Of a stretch of DNA of 64,000 nt, positions 43,356-55,079 are shown in pieces (position 1 is the first letter of the stretch; each line of letters opens with the position of its first letter). The notes beneath the pieces are model-generated. The model saw only the letters and a program-made list of their open reading frames with translations. It made no database searches and was not told where the DNA came from. The DNA lies in the NCBI RefSeq assembly GCF_018130825.1, contig NZ_JAFCJS010000001.1, positions 124,001 through 188,000 of the forward strand, given 5' to 3'. The position numbers and the translations under genes are program-made. The DNA comes from Bradyrhizobium liaoningense. GTDB taxonomy: Bacteria > Pseudomonadota > Alphaproteobacteria > Rhizobiales > Xanthobacteraceae.

Positions 43356-44708
43356 ATGGATGCCCGATCGCCTGATTTGACCCCCAATGCCGCCGGCTGG
43401 CGCGCTGACGCGCCAGCCACCAAAAGCCTCGCCGAAGTGAACGCCACGGTCGCCATTCCGGTCGCGGCCCAGTGGTGGCGGCGGCTGCTCGCCTTTGTCG
43501 GTCCGGGCTATCTCGTCTCGGTCGGCTACATGGACCCCGGCAACTGGGCGACCGACCTCGCCGGCGGCTCGAAGTTCGGCTACACGCTGCTCTCGGTCAT
43601 CCTGCTTTCGAACTTGATGGCGATCCTGCTGCAGTCGCTGGCGGCGCGGCTCGGCATCGTCACCGACCGCGATCTGGCGCAGGCCTGCCGCGCCACCTAT
43701 TCGCCGGCGGTGAACTTTTTGCTTTGGCTTGCCTGCGAGGCGGCGATCATCGCCTGTGATCTCGCCGAGGTGATCGGCACCGCGATCGCGCTGAAACTCC
43801 TGTTCGGCATTCCCCTGATTGGCGGCGCATTGCTCGCAGCGCTCGACGCGTTCCTGCTGCTCATCCTGATGAACCGCGGCTTCCGCTTCCTCGAGGCCTT
43901 CGTCATCGCGCTGCTGGCGGTGATCGCGGCCTGCTTCGTGGTCCAGATCGCGGCGGCGGCCCCGCCGGTCGCTGAGGTCCTGCACGGCTTTGTGCCGAAG
44001 AGCGAGATCTTCACCAATCCGGAGATGCTCTACATCGCGATCGGCATCATCGGTGCCACCGTGATGCCGCACAATCTCTATCTGCACTCCTCGATCGTGC
44101 AGACGCGTGCCTATGAGCGCAACGACGAGGGCCGCCGCGAGGCGATCAAATGGGCGACGACGGACTCCACCATCGCCCTGATGCTGGCGCTGTTCATCAA
44201 CGCCGCGATCCTCGTCGTGGCGGCCGCGACCTTCCACAAGAGCGGCCATGCCGACGTCGCCGAGATCGGCCAGGCCTTCGAGCTGCTGTCGCCGCTGCTC
44301 GGCCTCGGCATCGCCTCGACGCTGTTCGCGGTGGCGCTGCTCGCCTCGGGTCTCAACTCGACCGTCACTGCGACGCTCGCCGGCCAGATCGTGATGGAGG
44401 GCTTTCTCGACCTGCGCCTGCCGAGCTGGGCACGCCGCCTCTTGACGCGCGGCATCGCGATCATTCCGGTGATCATCGTCACCGCGATCTATGGCGAGCG
44501 CGGCACGGCGGATTTGCTGGTGTTCAGCCAGGTCGTGCTGTCGATGCAGCTGCCCTTCGCCGTCATCCCGCTGGTCCGCTTCGTCTCCGACCGGCGCAAG
44601 ATGGGCCAGTTCGCGATCCCAGTGTCCGTCGCCGCGATCGCGTGGATCGTCGCGGGCGTGATCGTGGTTTTGAATCTGAAGCTGCTGGCGGATACGCTGT
44701 TCGGGTGA
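43356..44708 (+). CDS. mntH: Manganese transporter MntH (NRAMP family)
   Basis: MntH imports Mn2+ with protons. The protein shows the NRAMP metal-site motif DPGNWATD in TM1, the conserved [13 protein letters not shown] (metal-binding Met-Pro-His region), and 11 to 12 membrane spans. The ATG at 43356 gives 450 residues; an earlier ATG at 43305 (467 residues) overlaps the putative operator, so the later start is preferred. If the -10 at 43344 is used, the transcript would begin close to the start codon. It is followed by a palindromic repeat. Confidence 0.95.
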   Translation: MDARSPDLTPNAAGWRADAPATKSLAEVNATVAIPVAAQWWRRLLAFVGPGYLVSVGYMDPGNWATDLAGGSKFGYTLLSVILLSNLMAILLQSLAARLGIVTDRDLAQACRATYSPAVNFLLWLACEAAIIACDLAEVIGTAIALKLLFGIPLIGGALLAALDAFLLLILMNRGFRFLEAFVIALLAVIAACFVVQIAAAAPPVAEVLHGFVPKSEIFTNPEMLYIAIGIIGATVMPHNLYLHSSIVQTRAYERNDEGRREAIKWATTDSTIALMLALFINAAILVVAAATFHKSGHADVAEIGQAFELLSPLLGLGIASTLFAVALLASGLNSTVTATLAGQIVMEGFLDLRLPSWARRLLTRGIAIIPVIIVTAIYGERGTADLLVFSQVVLSMQLPFAVIPLVRFVSDRRKMGQFAIPVSVAAIAWIVAGVIVVLNLKLLADTLFG

Positions 44709-44725
44709 TGTTGTCACGACGCAGC

Positions 44726-44830
44726 TGTCATCGCCCGGTTCAACCGGGCGATCCAGTATTCCAGAGACGGTTGTGATTGAGCCGAGAAGCCGCGGCGTAC
44801 TGGATGCCCCGGTCAAGCCGGGGCATGACA
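44726..44830. repeat. Palindromic repeat, family D
   Basis: Arms beginning tgtcatcgcccggttcaac and ending gtcaagccggggcatgaca form imperfect inverted repeats around 105 bp. Inner pieces include a hairpin tcgcccgg/ccgggcga and ccagta/tactgg. It lies between convergent mntH and bpt. Confidence 0.85.
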
Positions 44831-44835
44831 GAAAG

Positions 44836-45612
44836 CTAATCCTGCGGCTCGGACGCCGTATCTCCCTGCGCGTCGATGCGCAGCCAGCCCGAGGGAGCGA
44901 GCCGCTGCTGCGGCAGGAAGCGGGCCTTGTAGTCCATCTTCTTGGAGCCTTCGATCCAGTAGCCGAGATAGACGTAAGGCAGGCCCTGACGTCGCGCGCG
45001 CGCGATGTGGTCGAGGATCATGAAGGTGCCCATCGAGCGGCTGACCTGGCTCGGCTCGAAGAAAGAATAGACCATCGACAGGCCGTCGCTGAGCACGTCG
45101 GTGAGTGCGACTGCGATCAGCTCATCGCCGCGGCCGGTGATGCCGCTGTCGGGGCCGCGTTTGCGGTACTCGATGATGCGGGTCTCGACATGGCTGTCCT
45201 CGACCATCATGGCGTAGTCGAGCACGGTCATGTCGGCCATGCCGCCGTGGCGGTGGCGGGCGTCGAGATAGGCGCGGAACACCGAATATTGCTCGGAGGT
45301 CGGCACTGCGCTGCGCTGCTCGCCGATGATGTCGGCGTTGCGCGCCATCACCTTGCGGAAGTTGCGCGAGGGCCGGAACTCGTTGGCGATGACCCGGACC
45401 GAGACGCAGGCGCGGCACTGGTCGCAGGCCGGCCGGTAGGCGATCGACTGGCTGCGGCGGAAGCCGCCATGGGTCAGGAGGTCGTTGAGGTCGCCGGCGC
45501 GCTCCCCCACGAGGTGCGTAAACACCTTGCGCTCATGCCGGCCCGGCAGATACGGGCAGGGGGATGGCGCCGTAAGGTAAAATTGGGGGGTGTCGCGCGA
45601 GTGCTGGGTCAA
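44836..45612 (-). CDS. bpt: Aspartate/glutamate leucyltransferase (Bpt)
   Basis: Bpt adds Leu to N-terminal Asp or Glu residues, feeding the ClpS/ClpAP N-end rule pathway. The 258-residue protein shows the ATE family N-terminal part ([29 protein letters not shown] with a Cys cluster) and the C-terminal domain [40 protein letters not shown]. Length and motifs fit. It is separated from the RDD gene by about 120 bp. Confidence 0.93.
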   Translation of the reverse strand: MTQHSRDTPQFYLTAPSPCPYLPGRHERKVFTHLVGERAGDLNDLLTHGGFRRSQSIAYRPACDQCRACVSVRVIANEFRPSRNFRKVMARNADIIGEQRSAVPTSEQYSVFRAYLDARHRHGGMADMTVLDYAMMVEDSHVETRIIEYRKRGPDSGITGRGDELIAVALTDVLSDGLSMVYSFFEPSQVSRSMGTFMILDHIARARRQGLPYVYLGYWIEGSKKMDYKARFLPQQRLAPSGWLRIDAQGDTASEPQD

Positions 45613-45731
45613 GGGACGTCGTGGGCCTCCGAAATGAGTATCAGCATCGCGCTACGGAAGCTCTCGGTCAATCGGTCTGCTCGGCAGGTCAGATCAGTCA
45701 GCTTAGTGGGTCCTGGTTGACAGGCCGTTGA

Positions 45732-46271
45732 TCAATACGGTCTGGCCGCTTGGGGCGCGGGCGCGCGGACGGAGTTGTTGATCACGACCGTTCCCAGCAC
45801 GAAATCGTGCAGCAGGCGCCGGCGGCCGTTGAACGGGCCGACCAGAACCACGAAGGGCGACAGGAACGAGACCGTCACCCAGAACAGCACGGCATGGGTG
45901 GCGCCGAGTACGAAATAGCCAGGCGCGCCGTACCAGGTGCGCAGCTCCAGATCCATCACCCGCATGCCAATCGTTGCCGACGATGGACCGCCGATGCATG
46001 CGCCATAATAGACGATGGCCCAGATCACAGAGGCCGGCCAGGCCAGCCAGAACAGCGCCCAGCCGATGCCGAGCGTGACCACCCCGAACAGCGCGATGAA
46101 GATGTAGCCGAGGATGACGGGAACGGAGATCACGACCATGTCGATCAGGAACGCGAAAACGCGCCGCGTCGCGACACCCCGGAACAGTTCCGGGTGGAGA
46201 TAGGGATCGTAGGCGTGCGGTTGCATGGCGCCGTCGTTGCGCCAAGCACCTGAATTACCCGAGTCCGACAT
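45732..46271 (-). CDS. RDD-family inner-membrane protein
   Basis: From ATG 46271 (site ggagaacgg upstream) the protein has 179 residues: a 40-residue N-terminal cytoplasmic part, then three membrane spans (FAFLIDMVVISVPVIL, FGVVTLGIGWALFW, APGYFVLGATHAVLFWVTV). FAFLIDMV and GMRVMDLELRT carry the Arg/Asp residues typical of RDD proteins, some of which transport ions or affect Na+/H+ balance. The frame is open farther, but the extension is not membrane-like. Role unknown here. Confidence 0.85.
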   Translation of the reverse strand: MSDSGNSGAWRNDGAMQPHAYDPYLHPELFRGVATRRVFAFLIDMVVISVPVILGYIFIALFGVVTLGIGWALFWLAWPASVIWAIVYYGACIGGPSSATIGMRVMDLELRTWYGAPGYFVLGATHAVLFWVTVSFLSPFVVLVGPFNGRRRLLHDFVLGTVVINNSVRAPAPQAARPY

Positions 46272-46400
46272 AGTCCGTTCTCCAGCGAAGCCCCCGTCGC
46301 AGGACATGGGAACAGGCCATCCCCGTGCCAAGGGCGCGCGGGTGCCAACAAGCCGAAATATTCCGGCGATTCGGGGGCGGATGGGGCCGCTGGCGCGGAA

Positions 46401-46505
46401 GCCGTAGGGTGGGCAAAGGCGCGTTAGCGCCGTGCCCACCATTGCCTGCTGTCGTGCACGATGGATGGATTGGTGGGCACGCTTGCGCTTTGCCCACCCT
46501 ACGGC
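46401..46505. repeat. Palindromic repeat, family A, copy 2
   Basis: A 105-bp element with perfect ends (gccgtagggtgggcaaag / ctttgcccaccctacggc) and inner pieces cgtgcccacc / ggtgggcacg. It is the close relative of the 12758-12858 copy; the arms are nearly identical and the central spacer differs. It lies between the RDD and hemB genes. Confidence 0.93.
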
Positions 46506-46508
46506 ACC

Positions 46509-48191
<1,683 letters not shown>

Positions 48192-48213
48192 GCGACGTCG
48201 TCGCTCGAAAATA

Positions 48214-48359
48214 CTCTTGTGCCCCGGACGCGACGCAGCACGCCGCTACTTGCGGCGTGATGCGTTGCAGAGCCGGGGCCCATCTATCGCAATCTCGCTT
48301 TGATACATCTGGGTCCCGGCTCTGCGCTCCGCTTCGCTGCGCTTGTCCGGGACACGAGT
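48214..48359. repeat. Palindromic repeat, family E
   Basis: Outer arms ctcttgtgccccggacgc and gcgcttgtccgggacacgag are imperfect inverted repeats. Inner arms gcagagccggggccca / tgggtcccggctctgc (48266-48281, 48310-48325) form a second hairpin with one mismatch. It lies downstream of the DUF6163 gene. Confidence 0.8.
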
Positions 48360-48674
48360 GTTGCGATTGGTTGACCGCTGGTTGCCTCGAATTTGCGGTA
48401 AGTTTTCACTAACCAGCGTGTTCCGCCACAGCCGTTACGCGCCCGTTTCGAAACGGGGCGGGGCTGTTCTGGAATGCGACAGCTGCGGCGGACGGAGGGT
48501 GAACAGGACCTTGCGAAGGTCAACAGAGGGTTGCGAAAAGTCCTTGTGGCACAGGCTTAATCAGCAATTCACTGTCTTAAATTCATGATCTCTTTATTCT
48601 CTTATTTAAGCCGATCTTCAAACGAGCCCCTTAAGTTGCACCTATCGGACGGGACACAAGTTTCGTCGAATAAG

Positions 48675-48691
48675 TGTCGATAAAAACGACA
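48675..48691 (+). promoter_or_regulatory. Candidate MarR-type operator at ldtR
   Basis: TGTCG (48675-48679) and CGACA (48687-48691) are perfect 5-bp inverted arms around ataaaaa, ending 14 bp before the ldtR start codon. MarR-type regulators often bind such 16-20 bp dyads to control themselves. The match is visual. Confidence 0.4.
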
Positions 48692-48705
48692 ACAGGGGAA
48701 GTGTC

Positions 48706-49224
48706 ATGATGAAAGCCGTCGCAACTGCGGCAGATACCGCAGAGCGCGTCTCCGGCCAGCAGGGTTCGGTGCAGTCGCTCTATCTGGAAGCTTTGACTCT
48801 GGTGGAGCGGCTGCATCGCCGGCTCCTCGACGTCATCAAGGACGAGTTCGATCGCCGCGGTCGCGCCGACATCAACTCGGTGCAGGCGCTCTTGCTTTAC
48901 AACATCGGCGACAAGGAGCTGACTGCGGGCGAGCTGCGCACGCGCGGCTACTATCTCGGCTCCAACGTCTCCTACAATCTGAAGAAGCTCGTCGAGCTCG
49001 GCTTCCTCGATCATCAGCGCTCGCGCGTTGATCGCCGCTCGGTGCGCATCCGCCTGACCCCGCAGGGCCAGGAAGTCCGCCGCATCGTCGACGCGCTCTA
49101 CCAGAAGCACGTCAAGACGGTCGAGCAGGTCGGCGGCATCTCGGGCGAGGAATTCTCGACCCTCAACAAGTCGCTGCACCGTCTCGAGCGGTTCTGGACC
49201 GACCAGATCCTGTACCGCCTCTGA
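48706..49224 (+). CDS. ldtR: MarR-family transcriptional regulator LdtR
   Basis: The 172-residue winged-helix protein has the HTH at about residues 75-112 (LTAGELRTRGYYLGSNVSYNLKKLVELGFL) and the wing SRVDRRSVRIRLTPQG. This sequence pattern fits LdtR, known in rhizobial relatives such as Liberibacter to regulate an L,D-transpeptidase gene and osmotic tolerance. The target genes in this organism cannot be seen in the window. The upstream dyad at 48675 may be its own operator. It is followed by two small genes of unknown role. Confidence 0.88.
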   Translation: MMKAVATAADTAERVSGQQGSVQSLYLEALTLVERLHRRLLDVIKDEFDRRGRADINSVQALLLYNIGDKELTAGELRTRGYYLGSNVSYNLKKLVELGFLDHQRSRVDRRSVRIRLTPQGQEVRRIVDALYQKHVKTVEQVGGISGEEFSTLNKSLHRLERFWTDQILYRL

Positions 49225-49446
49225 GTTCCAAGGGATCAAGGCCAAGCCGGCCCGATAACAAGACCGGCAAGCCTCCCGAACGTGCCTGACCTCCCCAAGC
49301 GCATCGGCCCGGCTTCGCCCGGACCGGTGCGTTTTGCCATTTTGCAGTTGCGAAAAAATCGCCGTTCGGCTGGAACCAGATCCCGGCATCGCGGTTAGTC
49401 CTCTGGATCGGAGGATGCGATGCTGGGCGGGCGCGGGTTGCAGGCA

Positions 49447-49656
49447 ATGAATGTCGAGCTCGTGAGCGAAGCTTATGCGATCGCCGCCAATTATCTCCGC
49501 CGCTCCGGCGCGATCCCCGACACGCTCGTCACCAACGAGCGCCTGCTCGAGATCATCATCAAGCTGATCCAGCACGGCGAATTCAACAAGATCAGGCTCG
49601 CCAACAAGGCGATCACGTGGTTCGAGACGCAATCCGAGGCCCGCGCGGTTGCCTGA
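49447..49656 (+). CDS. Small conserved-looking protein of unknown function
   Basis: From ATG 49447 the protein has 69 residues: MNVELVSEAYAIAANYLRR, then a helix-rich segment LERLLEIIIKLIQHGEF-like (LVTNERLLEIIIKLI) and NKAITWFET. It could be an all-alpha domain. An alternative start at 49420 adds nine residues. No family was recognised. It lies between ldtR and the next small gene, with which it may overlap. Confidence 0.6.
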   Translation: MNVELVSEAYAIAANYLRRSGAIPDTLVTNERLLEIIIKLIQHGEFNKIRLANKAITWFETQSEARAVA

Positions 49657-49693
49657 TCAAGACTCCCAAGATTTGAAAGAACCAGAGGGTGCA

Positions 49694-49915
49694 ATGGAAG
49701 CTGCCATCGACCGCATCATGCAGACCTATGACCTGCTTGCCAACCGCACCGCTGCGGCCAGCGAGGAGGCACGGGAAAAGGTGACGACCTACATCAATAC
49801 GTTGATGGAAGCGGGCGAGAAGGACCCGCACAGGTTGACGGTCTGCGGCCTGACCTATTTGCGCCAGCTCGACGGCAGCGTGGACCCGGTCAAGGCTGGG
49901 TATACGGGGCTTTAG
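49694..49915 (+). CDS. Second small conserved-looking protein of unknown function
   Basis: From ATG 49694 the protein has 73 residues and is helix-rich (MEAAIDRIMQTYDLLANRTAA, EEAREKVTTYINTLMEAGEK). An upstream start at 49649 would overlap the previous gene by 8 bp and give 88 residues. It is followed by about 270 bp without a gene before glyA. No family was recognised; possible role near ldtR or glyA is not readable. Confidence 0.6.
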   Translation: MEAAIDRIMQTYDLLANRTAAASEEAREKVTTYINTLMEAGEKDPHRLTVCGLTYLRQLDGSVDPVKAGYTGL

Positions 49916-50185
49916 GGGGCAGGCGGGGCGTCTCGGGGCTGGCCTTGGAAAGGCTTTAAGGGGCCGAAACGGACCTTTAAGGATATTCGGTGCGCAGGCG
50001 GCTTCCTCAAAACCGCTCGTGCGCTCCAATCCTCCAATCCCACCATATCTTGCATAAATATCGGGCCTGACCCGCAAATGCTTGGCCGGGGGCGGGCAAT
50101 GTGGTAGATCGCGCGTGCTTCCGATCGCCACACCAGACCCGCCCGTAGCCCGCCAAAAGGCTGCGGCGGTGGAGATATTCGCAAG

Positions 50186-51484
<1,299 letters not shown>

Positions 51485-51499
51485 GGTCAGGCCAAGCGG

Positions 51500-51982
51500 A
51501 TGCGGTGCCCGAACTGCAACAGTCTCGATACGCAGGTAAAGGACTCGCGTCCGACCGAGGACTCGTCCGTGATCCGCAGGCGACGCGTGTGCGTCGCCTG
51601 CAATTTCCGCTTCACCACCTTCGAACGCGTGCAGCTGCGCGAGCTCACGGTGATCAAGCGCAACGGCCGCCGCGTGCCGTTCGACCGCGACAAGCTGATG
51701 CGCTCGGTGCAGATCTCGCTGCGCAAGCGGCAGGTCGAACCCGAGCGGGTGGAGAAGATGGTCTCCACCATCGTGCGCGAGCTCGAGACCGGGGGCGAGG
51801 CCGAGATCTCCTCCGAGGTGATCGGCGAGACCGTGATGGAGCATCTGCGCACGCTCGACGACGTCGCCTATGTGCGCTTCGCCTCGGTCTATCGCAATTT
51901 CCGCGAGGCCAAGGATTTCGCCGACGTGCTCGGCGAGCTCTCCGGTGAGGAGGAAGCGCGGCTCGCCGCGATCCGCAAATGA
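51500..51982 (+). CDS. nrdR: Transcriptional repressor NrdR
   Basis: NrdR is an ATP/dATP-responsive repressor of ribonucleotide reductase genes. The 160-residue protein has a zinc ribbon with Cys3, Cys6, Cys31 and Cys34, and an ATP-cone domain ([20 protein letters not shown] onward). It lies 15 bp after glyA and overlaps ribD by 4 bp (ATGA). This order is widespread in proteobacteria. Confidence 0.97.
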   Translation: MRCPNCNSLDTQVKDSRPTEDSSVIRRRRVCVACNFRFTTFERVQLRELTVIKRNGRRVPFDRDKLMRSVQISLRKRQVEPERVEKMVSTIVRELETGGEAEISSEVIGETVMEHLRTLDDVAYVRFASVYRNFREAKDFADVLGELSGEEEARLAAIRK

Positions 51983-53127
51983 TCTTCCGCATCCTGGAGG
52001 ATCAGTTCGCGCAGAAGGCCCGCGAGGCCAAGGACGCGGATCGCCGCTTCATGGAGCTGGCACTCTCGCTGGGTAGGCGCGGGCAGGGACGTACCTGGCC
52101 CAATCCGGCTGTGGGCGCGGTCATCGTGAAGGACGGCGTCATCGTCGGCCGTGGCTGGACGCAGCCCGGTGGGCGCCCGCATGGCGAGCCCGAGGCGCTG
52201 CGGCGCGCGGGCGAAGCGGCGCGGGGTGCCACGCTCTACGTGACGCTGGAGCCGTGCTCGCATTTCGGCAAGTCGCCGCCCTGCGCCGATGCGGTGATTG
52301 CCGCCGGGATCAAGCGCGTCGTGGCGGCGATCGAGGATCCCAATCCGGAAGTGGCGGGCCAGGGCCATGCGCGCTTGCGCGCCGCCGGCATCACGGTGGA
52401 TGTCGGTCTTTGCGCGGCAGAGGCCGCGTTCGATCACGCCGGCCATTTCCGCCGCATCCGGGACAAGCGCCCGCATGTGATCCTGAAGCTCGCGGTCTCC
52501 CCCGACGGCAAGATCGGCGCCGCCGGCGGCAAGCCAGTCGCGATCACGGGGGAGGCCGTGCGCAATCGCGTGCATCTCTTGCGCGCGCAGAGCGACGCCA
52601 TCCTGGTCGGCATCGGTACGGTGCTGGCCGATGATCCGCAGCTGAACTGCCGCCTGCCAGGCATGGAAGCGCGCTCGCCGGTGCGCGTGGTGCTCGACCG
52701 GAGCCTGCGCATACCCGCATCGAGCCAGCTGGTGCGCTCCGCGCGCGAGACGCCGCTTTGGGTGATCGCTTCCGAGCTTGCGGAAGCGGCCGCCGCGACC
52801 CGCCTTGGCGCTGCCGGTGCGCAAATCATGCGCATGCCTACGGGCAGTGCATCCGGGCTCGATCTGGCGGCCGTGCTGCATGCGCTGGCGGAGAAGGGCA
52901 TCACGCGGCTGATGGTCGAAGGCGGCAGCCGCGTTGCGGCTTCGTTCGTCGCGGCCGATCTCGTCGACGAAATCTGGCTGTTCCGCGGGGCGGAAGCGGT
53001 CGGCGAGGGCGGCGTCGATGCGCTCGATGCATTGCCCCTGTCGAAAATCACGCAGTCGCAGGCCTACAAGGTTCATGCTAGCGAGACATTCGACAGGGAT
53101 ACTCTCACCATCTACGAGCACGCCTAG
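51979..53127 (+). CDS. ribD: Bifunctional riboflavin deaminase/reductase RibD
   Basis: RibD performs the second and third steps of riboflavin synthesis: deamination of the pyrimidine and reduction of the ribosyl group. The N-terminal deaminase shows HGEPEAL (zinc His68, catalytic Glu70) and [12 protein letters not shown] (Cys93, Cys102). The C-terminal reductase domain (from [14 protein letters not shown]) contains GGSRVAASF. At 382 residues it is normal. It overlaps nrdR by 4 bp, and ribE starts 1 bp beyond its stop. Confidence 0.96.
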   Translation: MIFRILEDQFAQKAREAKDADRRFMELALSLGRRGQGRTWPNPAVGAVIVKDGVIVGRGWTQPGGRPHGEPEALRRAGEAARGATLYVTLEPCSHFGKSPPCADAVIAAGIKRVVAAIEDPNPEVAGQGHARLRAAGITVDVGLCAAEAAFDHAGHFRRIRDKRPHVILKLAVSPDGKIGAAGGKPVAITGEAVRNRVHLLRAQSDAILVGIGTVLADDPQLNCRLPGMEARSPVRVVLDRSLRIPASSQLVRSARETPLWVIASELAEAAAATRLGAAGAQIMRMPTGSASGLDLAAVLHALAEKGITRLMVEGGSRVAASFVAADLVDEIWLFRGAEAVGEGGVDALDALPLSKITQSQAYKVHASETFDRDTLTIYEHA

Positions 53128-53128
53128 C

Positions 53129-53752
53129 ATGTTCACCGGCATTGTCACCGATATCGGCGAGATCGTCAGCTTCACGCCGACGGCGCAGGGCCAACTGCAC
53201 CGGCTGCGCATCGTCTGCCGCTACGATCAGACCACCATAGCCGACGGCGCCTCGATCGCCTGCAACGGCGTCTGCCTGACGGTGGTTGCCTCGGGCGTTG
53301 CGGACGGCAGGGATTCTACTCAAAAGACCTGGTTCGACGTCGATGCTGCCGCAGAGACACTGGCGCTGACGACGGCAAAGCACTGGAAGATGGGCACGAA
53401 GCTCAATCTCGAGCGCGCGCTGAAGATCGGCGACGAGCTCGGCGGCCATATCGTCGCCGGCCATGCCGATGGCATCGCCACCATCGTCAGTCGCGAGGAC
53501 CTGCCCGACATGGCGCGGTTCGAGCTCTCGACGACGCGGGAGCTGGCGCGGTTCATCGCCACCAAGGGCTCGATCACGCTCGATGGTGTCTCCCTGACGA
53601 TCAATACGGTTGCAGACGTGACCTTTTCGGTGCTGATCATCCCGCACACGCTGACGGTCACGACGATCGGCGGCTGGAAGGCGGGGGCCGAGGTCAATAT
53701 CGAGGTCGACCTGATGGCCCGCTACGCAGCGCGGCTGACGGAAATGAAGTGA
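53129..53752 (+). CDS. ribE: Riboflavin synthase alpha subunit
   Basis: RibE converts two lumazines into riboflavin and a pyrimidine. The 207-residue protein has two tandem lumazine-binding domains: MFTGIVTDIGEI and then GGHIVAGHADGIATI plus SLTIN. It follows ribD with a 1-bp gap and precedes a palindromic repeat and ribH. Confidence 0.96.
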   Translation: MFTGIVTDIGEIVSFTPTAQGQLHRLRIVCRYDQTTIADGASIACNGVCLTVVASGVADGRDSTQKTWFDVDAAAETLALTTAKHWKMGTKLNLERALKIGDELGGHIVAGHADGIATIVSREDLPDMARFELSTTRELARFIATKGSITLDGVSLTINTVADVTFSVLIIPHTLTVTTIGGWKAGAEVNIEVDLMARYAARLTEMK

Positions 53753-53762
53753 CGGCAGAGCC

Positions 53763-53863
53763 GTCATTCCGGGGCGGCTCGAAGAGCCGAACTACGGTGC
53801 GCAATTGCGCACCTGAGAATCTCGAGATTCCGGGTTCGATGCTTCGCATCGCCCCGGAATGAC
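53763..53863. repeat. Palindromic repeat, family F
   Basis: The ends gtcattccggggc and gccccggaatgac are perfect 13-bp inverted repeats around 75 bp. It lies between ribE and ribH. Confidence 0.9.
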
Positions 53864-53931
53864 AGTTTAAAACTTGGCTTAGCCTCTGGCGGCGACTACA
53901 TAGGCCAACCCCTTTCGAAACGGATTGAACG

Positions 53932-54423
53932 ATGGCAGACGCGCGGCGCGCACCCCTGAAGGACCAGACCGACATTTCCGGCGCACGGGCGCTGATTGTC
54001 GAGGCGCGGTTCTATGACGATCTCCAGGACGCGCTGCTGGACGGCGCGGTGACCGAGCTGAAGGCGGCCGGTCTGACGCACGACGTGATCACGGTTCCCG
54101 GCGCGCTGGAGATCCCGGCGGCGGTGGCGATCGCGGTCGATGCCGCGGCGGCGAACGGCAAGCCCTATGACGCGGTGGTCGCGCTCGGCTGCGTGATCCG
54201 CGGCGACACCATCCATTTCGAGATCGTCTCGCAGGAATCCTCGCGCGCGCTGATGGACCTCGCCGTGGCGCGCAAGCTGCCGCTCGGCAACGGCATCCTC
54301 ACCGTCAACACCGAGGCGCAGGCCTGGGCGCGGGCGCGCGCCAGCGAGCTCAACAAGGGCGGCGATGCCGCGCGCGCGGCGCTGGCGATGCTGCGCATCA
54401 AACGCCGCCTGGCGCGGGCCTGA
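53932..54423 (+). CDS. ribH: 6,7-dimethyl-8-ribityllumazine synthase
   Basis: RibH condenses the pyrimidine and dihydroxybutanone phosphate into lumazine. The 163-residue protein shows [23 protein letters not shown], and [14 protein letters not shown] with the conserved active-site His. It is followed by nusB after 4 bp. Confidence 0.96.
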   Translation: MADARRAPLKDQTDISGARALIVEARFYDDLQDALLDGAVTELKAAGLTHDVITVPGALEIPAAVAIAVDAAAANGKPYDAVVALGCVIRGDTIHFEIVSQESSRALMDLAVARKLPLGNGILTVNTEAQAWARARASELNKGGDAARAALAMLRIKRRLARA

Positions 54424-54427
54424 AGCC

Positions 54428-54925
54428 ATGGCCGACAACACCAAGAAACCGGCGGGGCTCAGCGAGAAGAAGGCGAACCGCCGCGGTGCGGCGCGGCTCG
54501 CGGCCGTGCAGGCGCTGTACCAGATGGATATCGCCGGCGCCGGCATCAACGACATCTTCGCCGAGTTCGAGAGCCACTGGCTCGGCAACGAGGTCGAGGG
54601 CGACACCTATCTGCCGGCCGAAGCCGCCTTCTTCCGCGACGTCGTCTCGGGCGTCGTGCGCGACCAGAAGAAGCTGGATCCCCTGATCGACGAAGCGCTC
54701 TCGAAGGGCTGGCCGCTCAAGCGCATCGAGGCGATCCTGCGCGCGGTGCTACGGGCCGGGGCCTACGAGCTCCAGCACCGCAAGGACGTGCCGGGCCGCG
54801 TCGTCGTCTCCGAATATGTCGACGTCGCCAATGCCTTTGTCGACCGCGAGGAGACCGGCATGGTCAACGCGGTGCTCGACCAGATCGGCCGCCAGTTTCG
54901 TGGCGACGAGTTCGGGCGGGGGTAA
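54428..54925 (+). CDS. nusB: Transcription antitermination protein NusB
   Basis: NusB joins NusE (S10) on boxA sequences for rRNA antitermination. From ATG 54428 it has 165 residues of the all-helical NusB fold: ARLAAVQALYQMDIAG, and VPGRVVVSEYVDVANAFVD. The frame is open farther upstream inside ribH. It starts 4 bp after ribH. Confidence 0.95.
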   Translation: MADNTKKPAGLSEKKANRRGAARLAAVQALYQMDIAGAGINDIFAEFESHWLGNEVEGDTYLPAEAAFFRDVVSGVVRDQKKLDPLIDEALSKGWPLKRIEAILRAVLRAGAYELQHRKDVPGRVVVSEYVDVANAFVDREETGMVNAVLDQIGRQFRGDEFGRG

Positions 54926-54950
54926 TTGAGACAACGACTTCCGCCGTAGC

Positions 54951-55068
54951 CGTCACCCTGAGGTGCCGGAGCGAAGCGGAGGCCTCGAAGGGCGGCGGCG
55001 TGCCATTAAAGGTGCACCTCGGCCGTGCATCCTTCGAGGCTCGCAAGAGCTCGCACCTCAGGATGACG
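54951..55068. repeat. Palindromic repeat, family G
   Basis: Arms (cgtcaccctgaggtgc ... gcacctcaggatgacg) and inner gcctcgaagg / ccttcgaggc pieces make a 118-bp imperfect palindrome. It lies between nusB and thiL and is read through by the open frame upstream of thiL. Confidence 0.85.
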
Positions 55069-55079
55069 GGTTTACTGTC

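Larger units (their letters stand above)
48192..48705. other. Intergenic region upstream of ldtR
   Basis: This 514-bp gap holds a family E palindromic repeat (48214-48359), then about 345 bp of visibly AT-richer sequence ending in a 17-bp dyad just before ldtR. Small open frames here look like accidents of composition; no product was recognised. Confidence 0.6.

Noticed and set aside
48343..48588. An 81-codon plus-strand frame upstream of ldtR
   Set aside because: It overlaps the end of a palindromic repeat and has no ribosome binding site or recognisable features.
53752..53931. An FMN riboswitch between ribE and ribH
   Set aside because: The conserved RFN sequence elements were not seen; the gap is filled by a palindromic repeat.
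54963..55079. A longer thiL start at 54963
   Set aside because: The added part is the family G palindrome read in frame, with no resemblance to ThiL.
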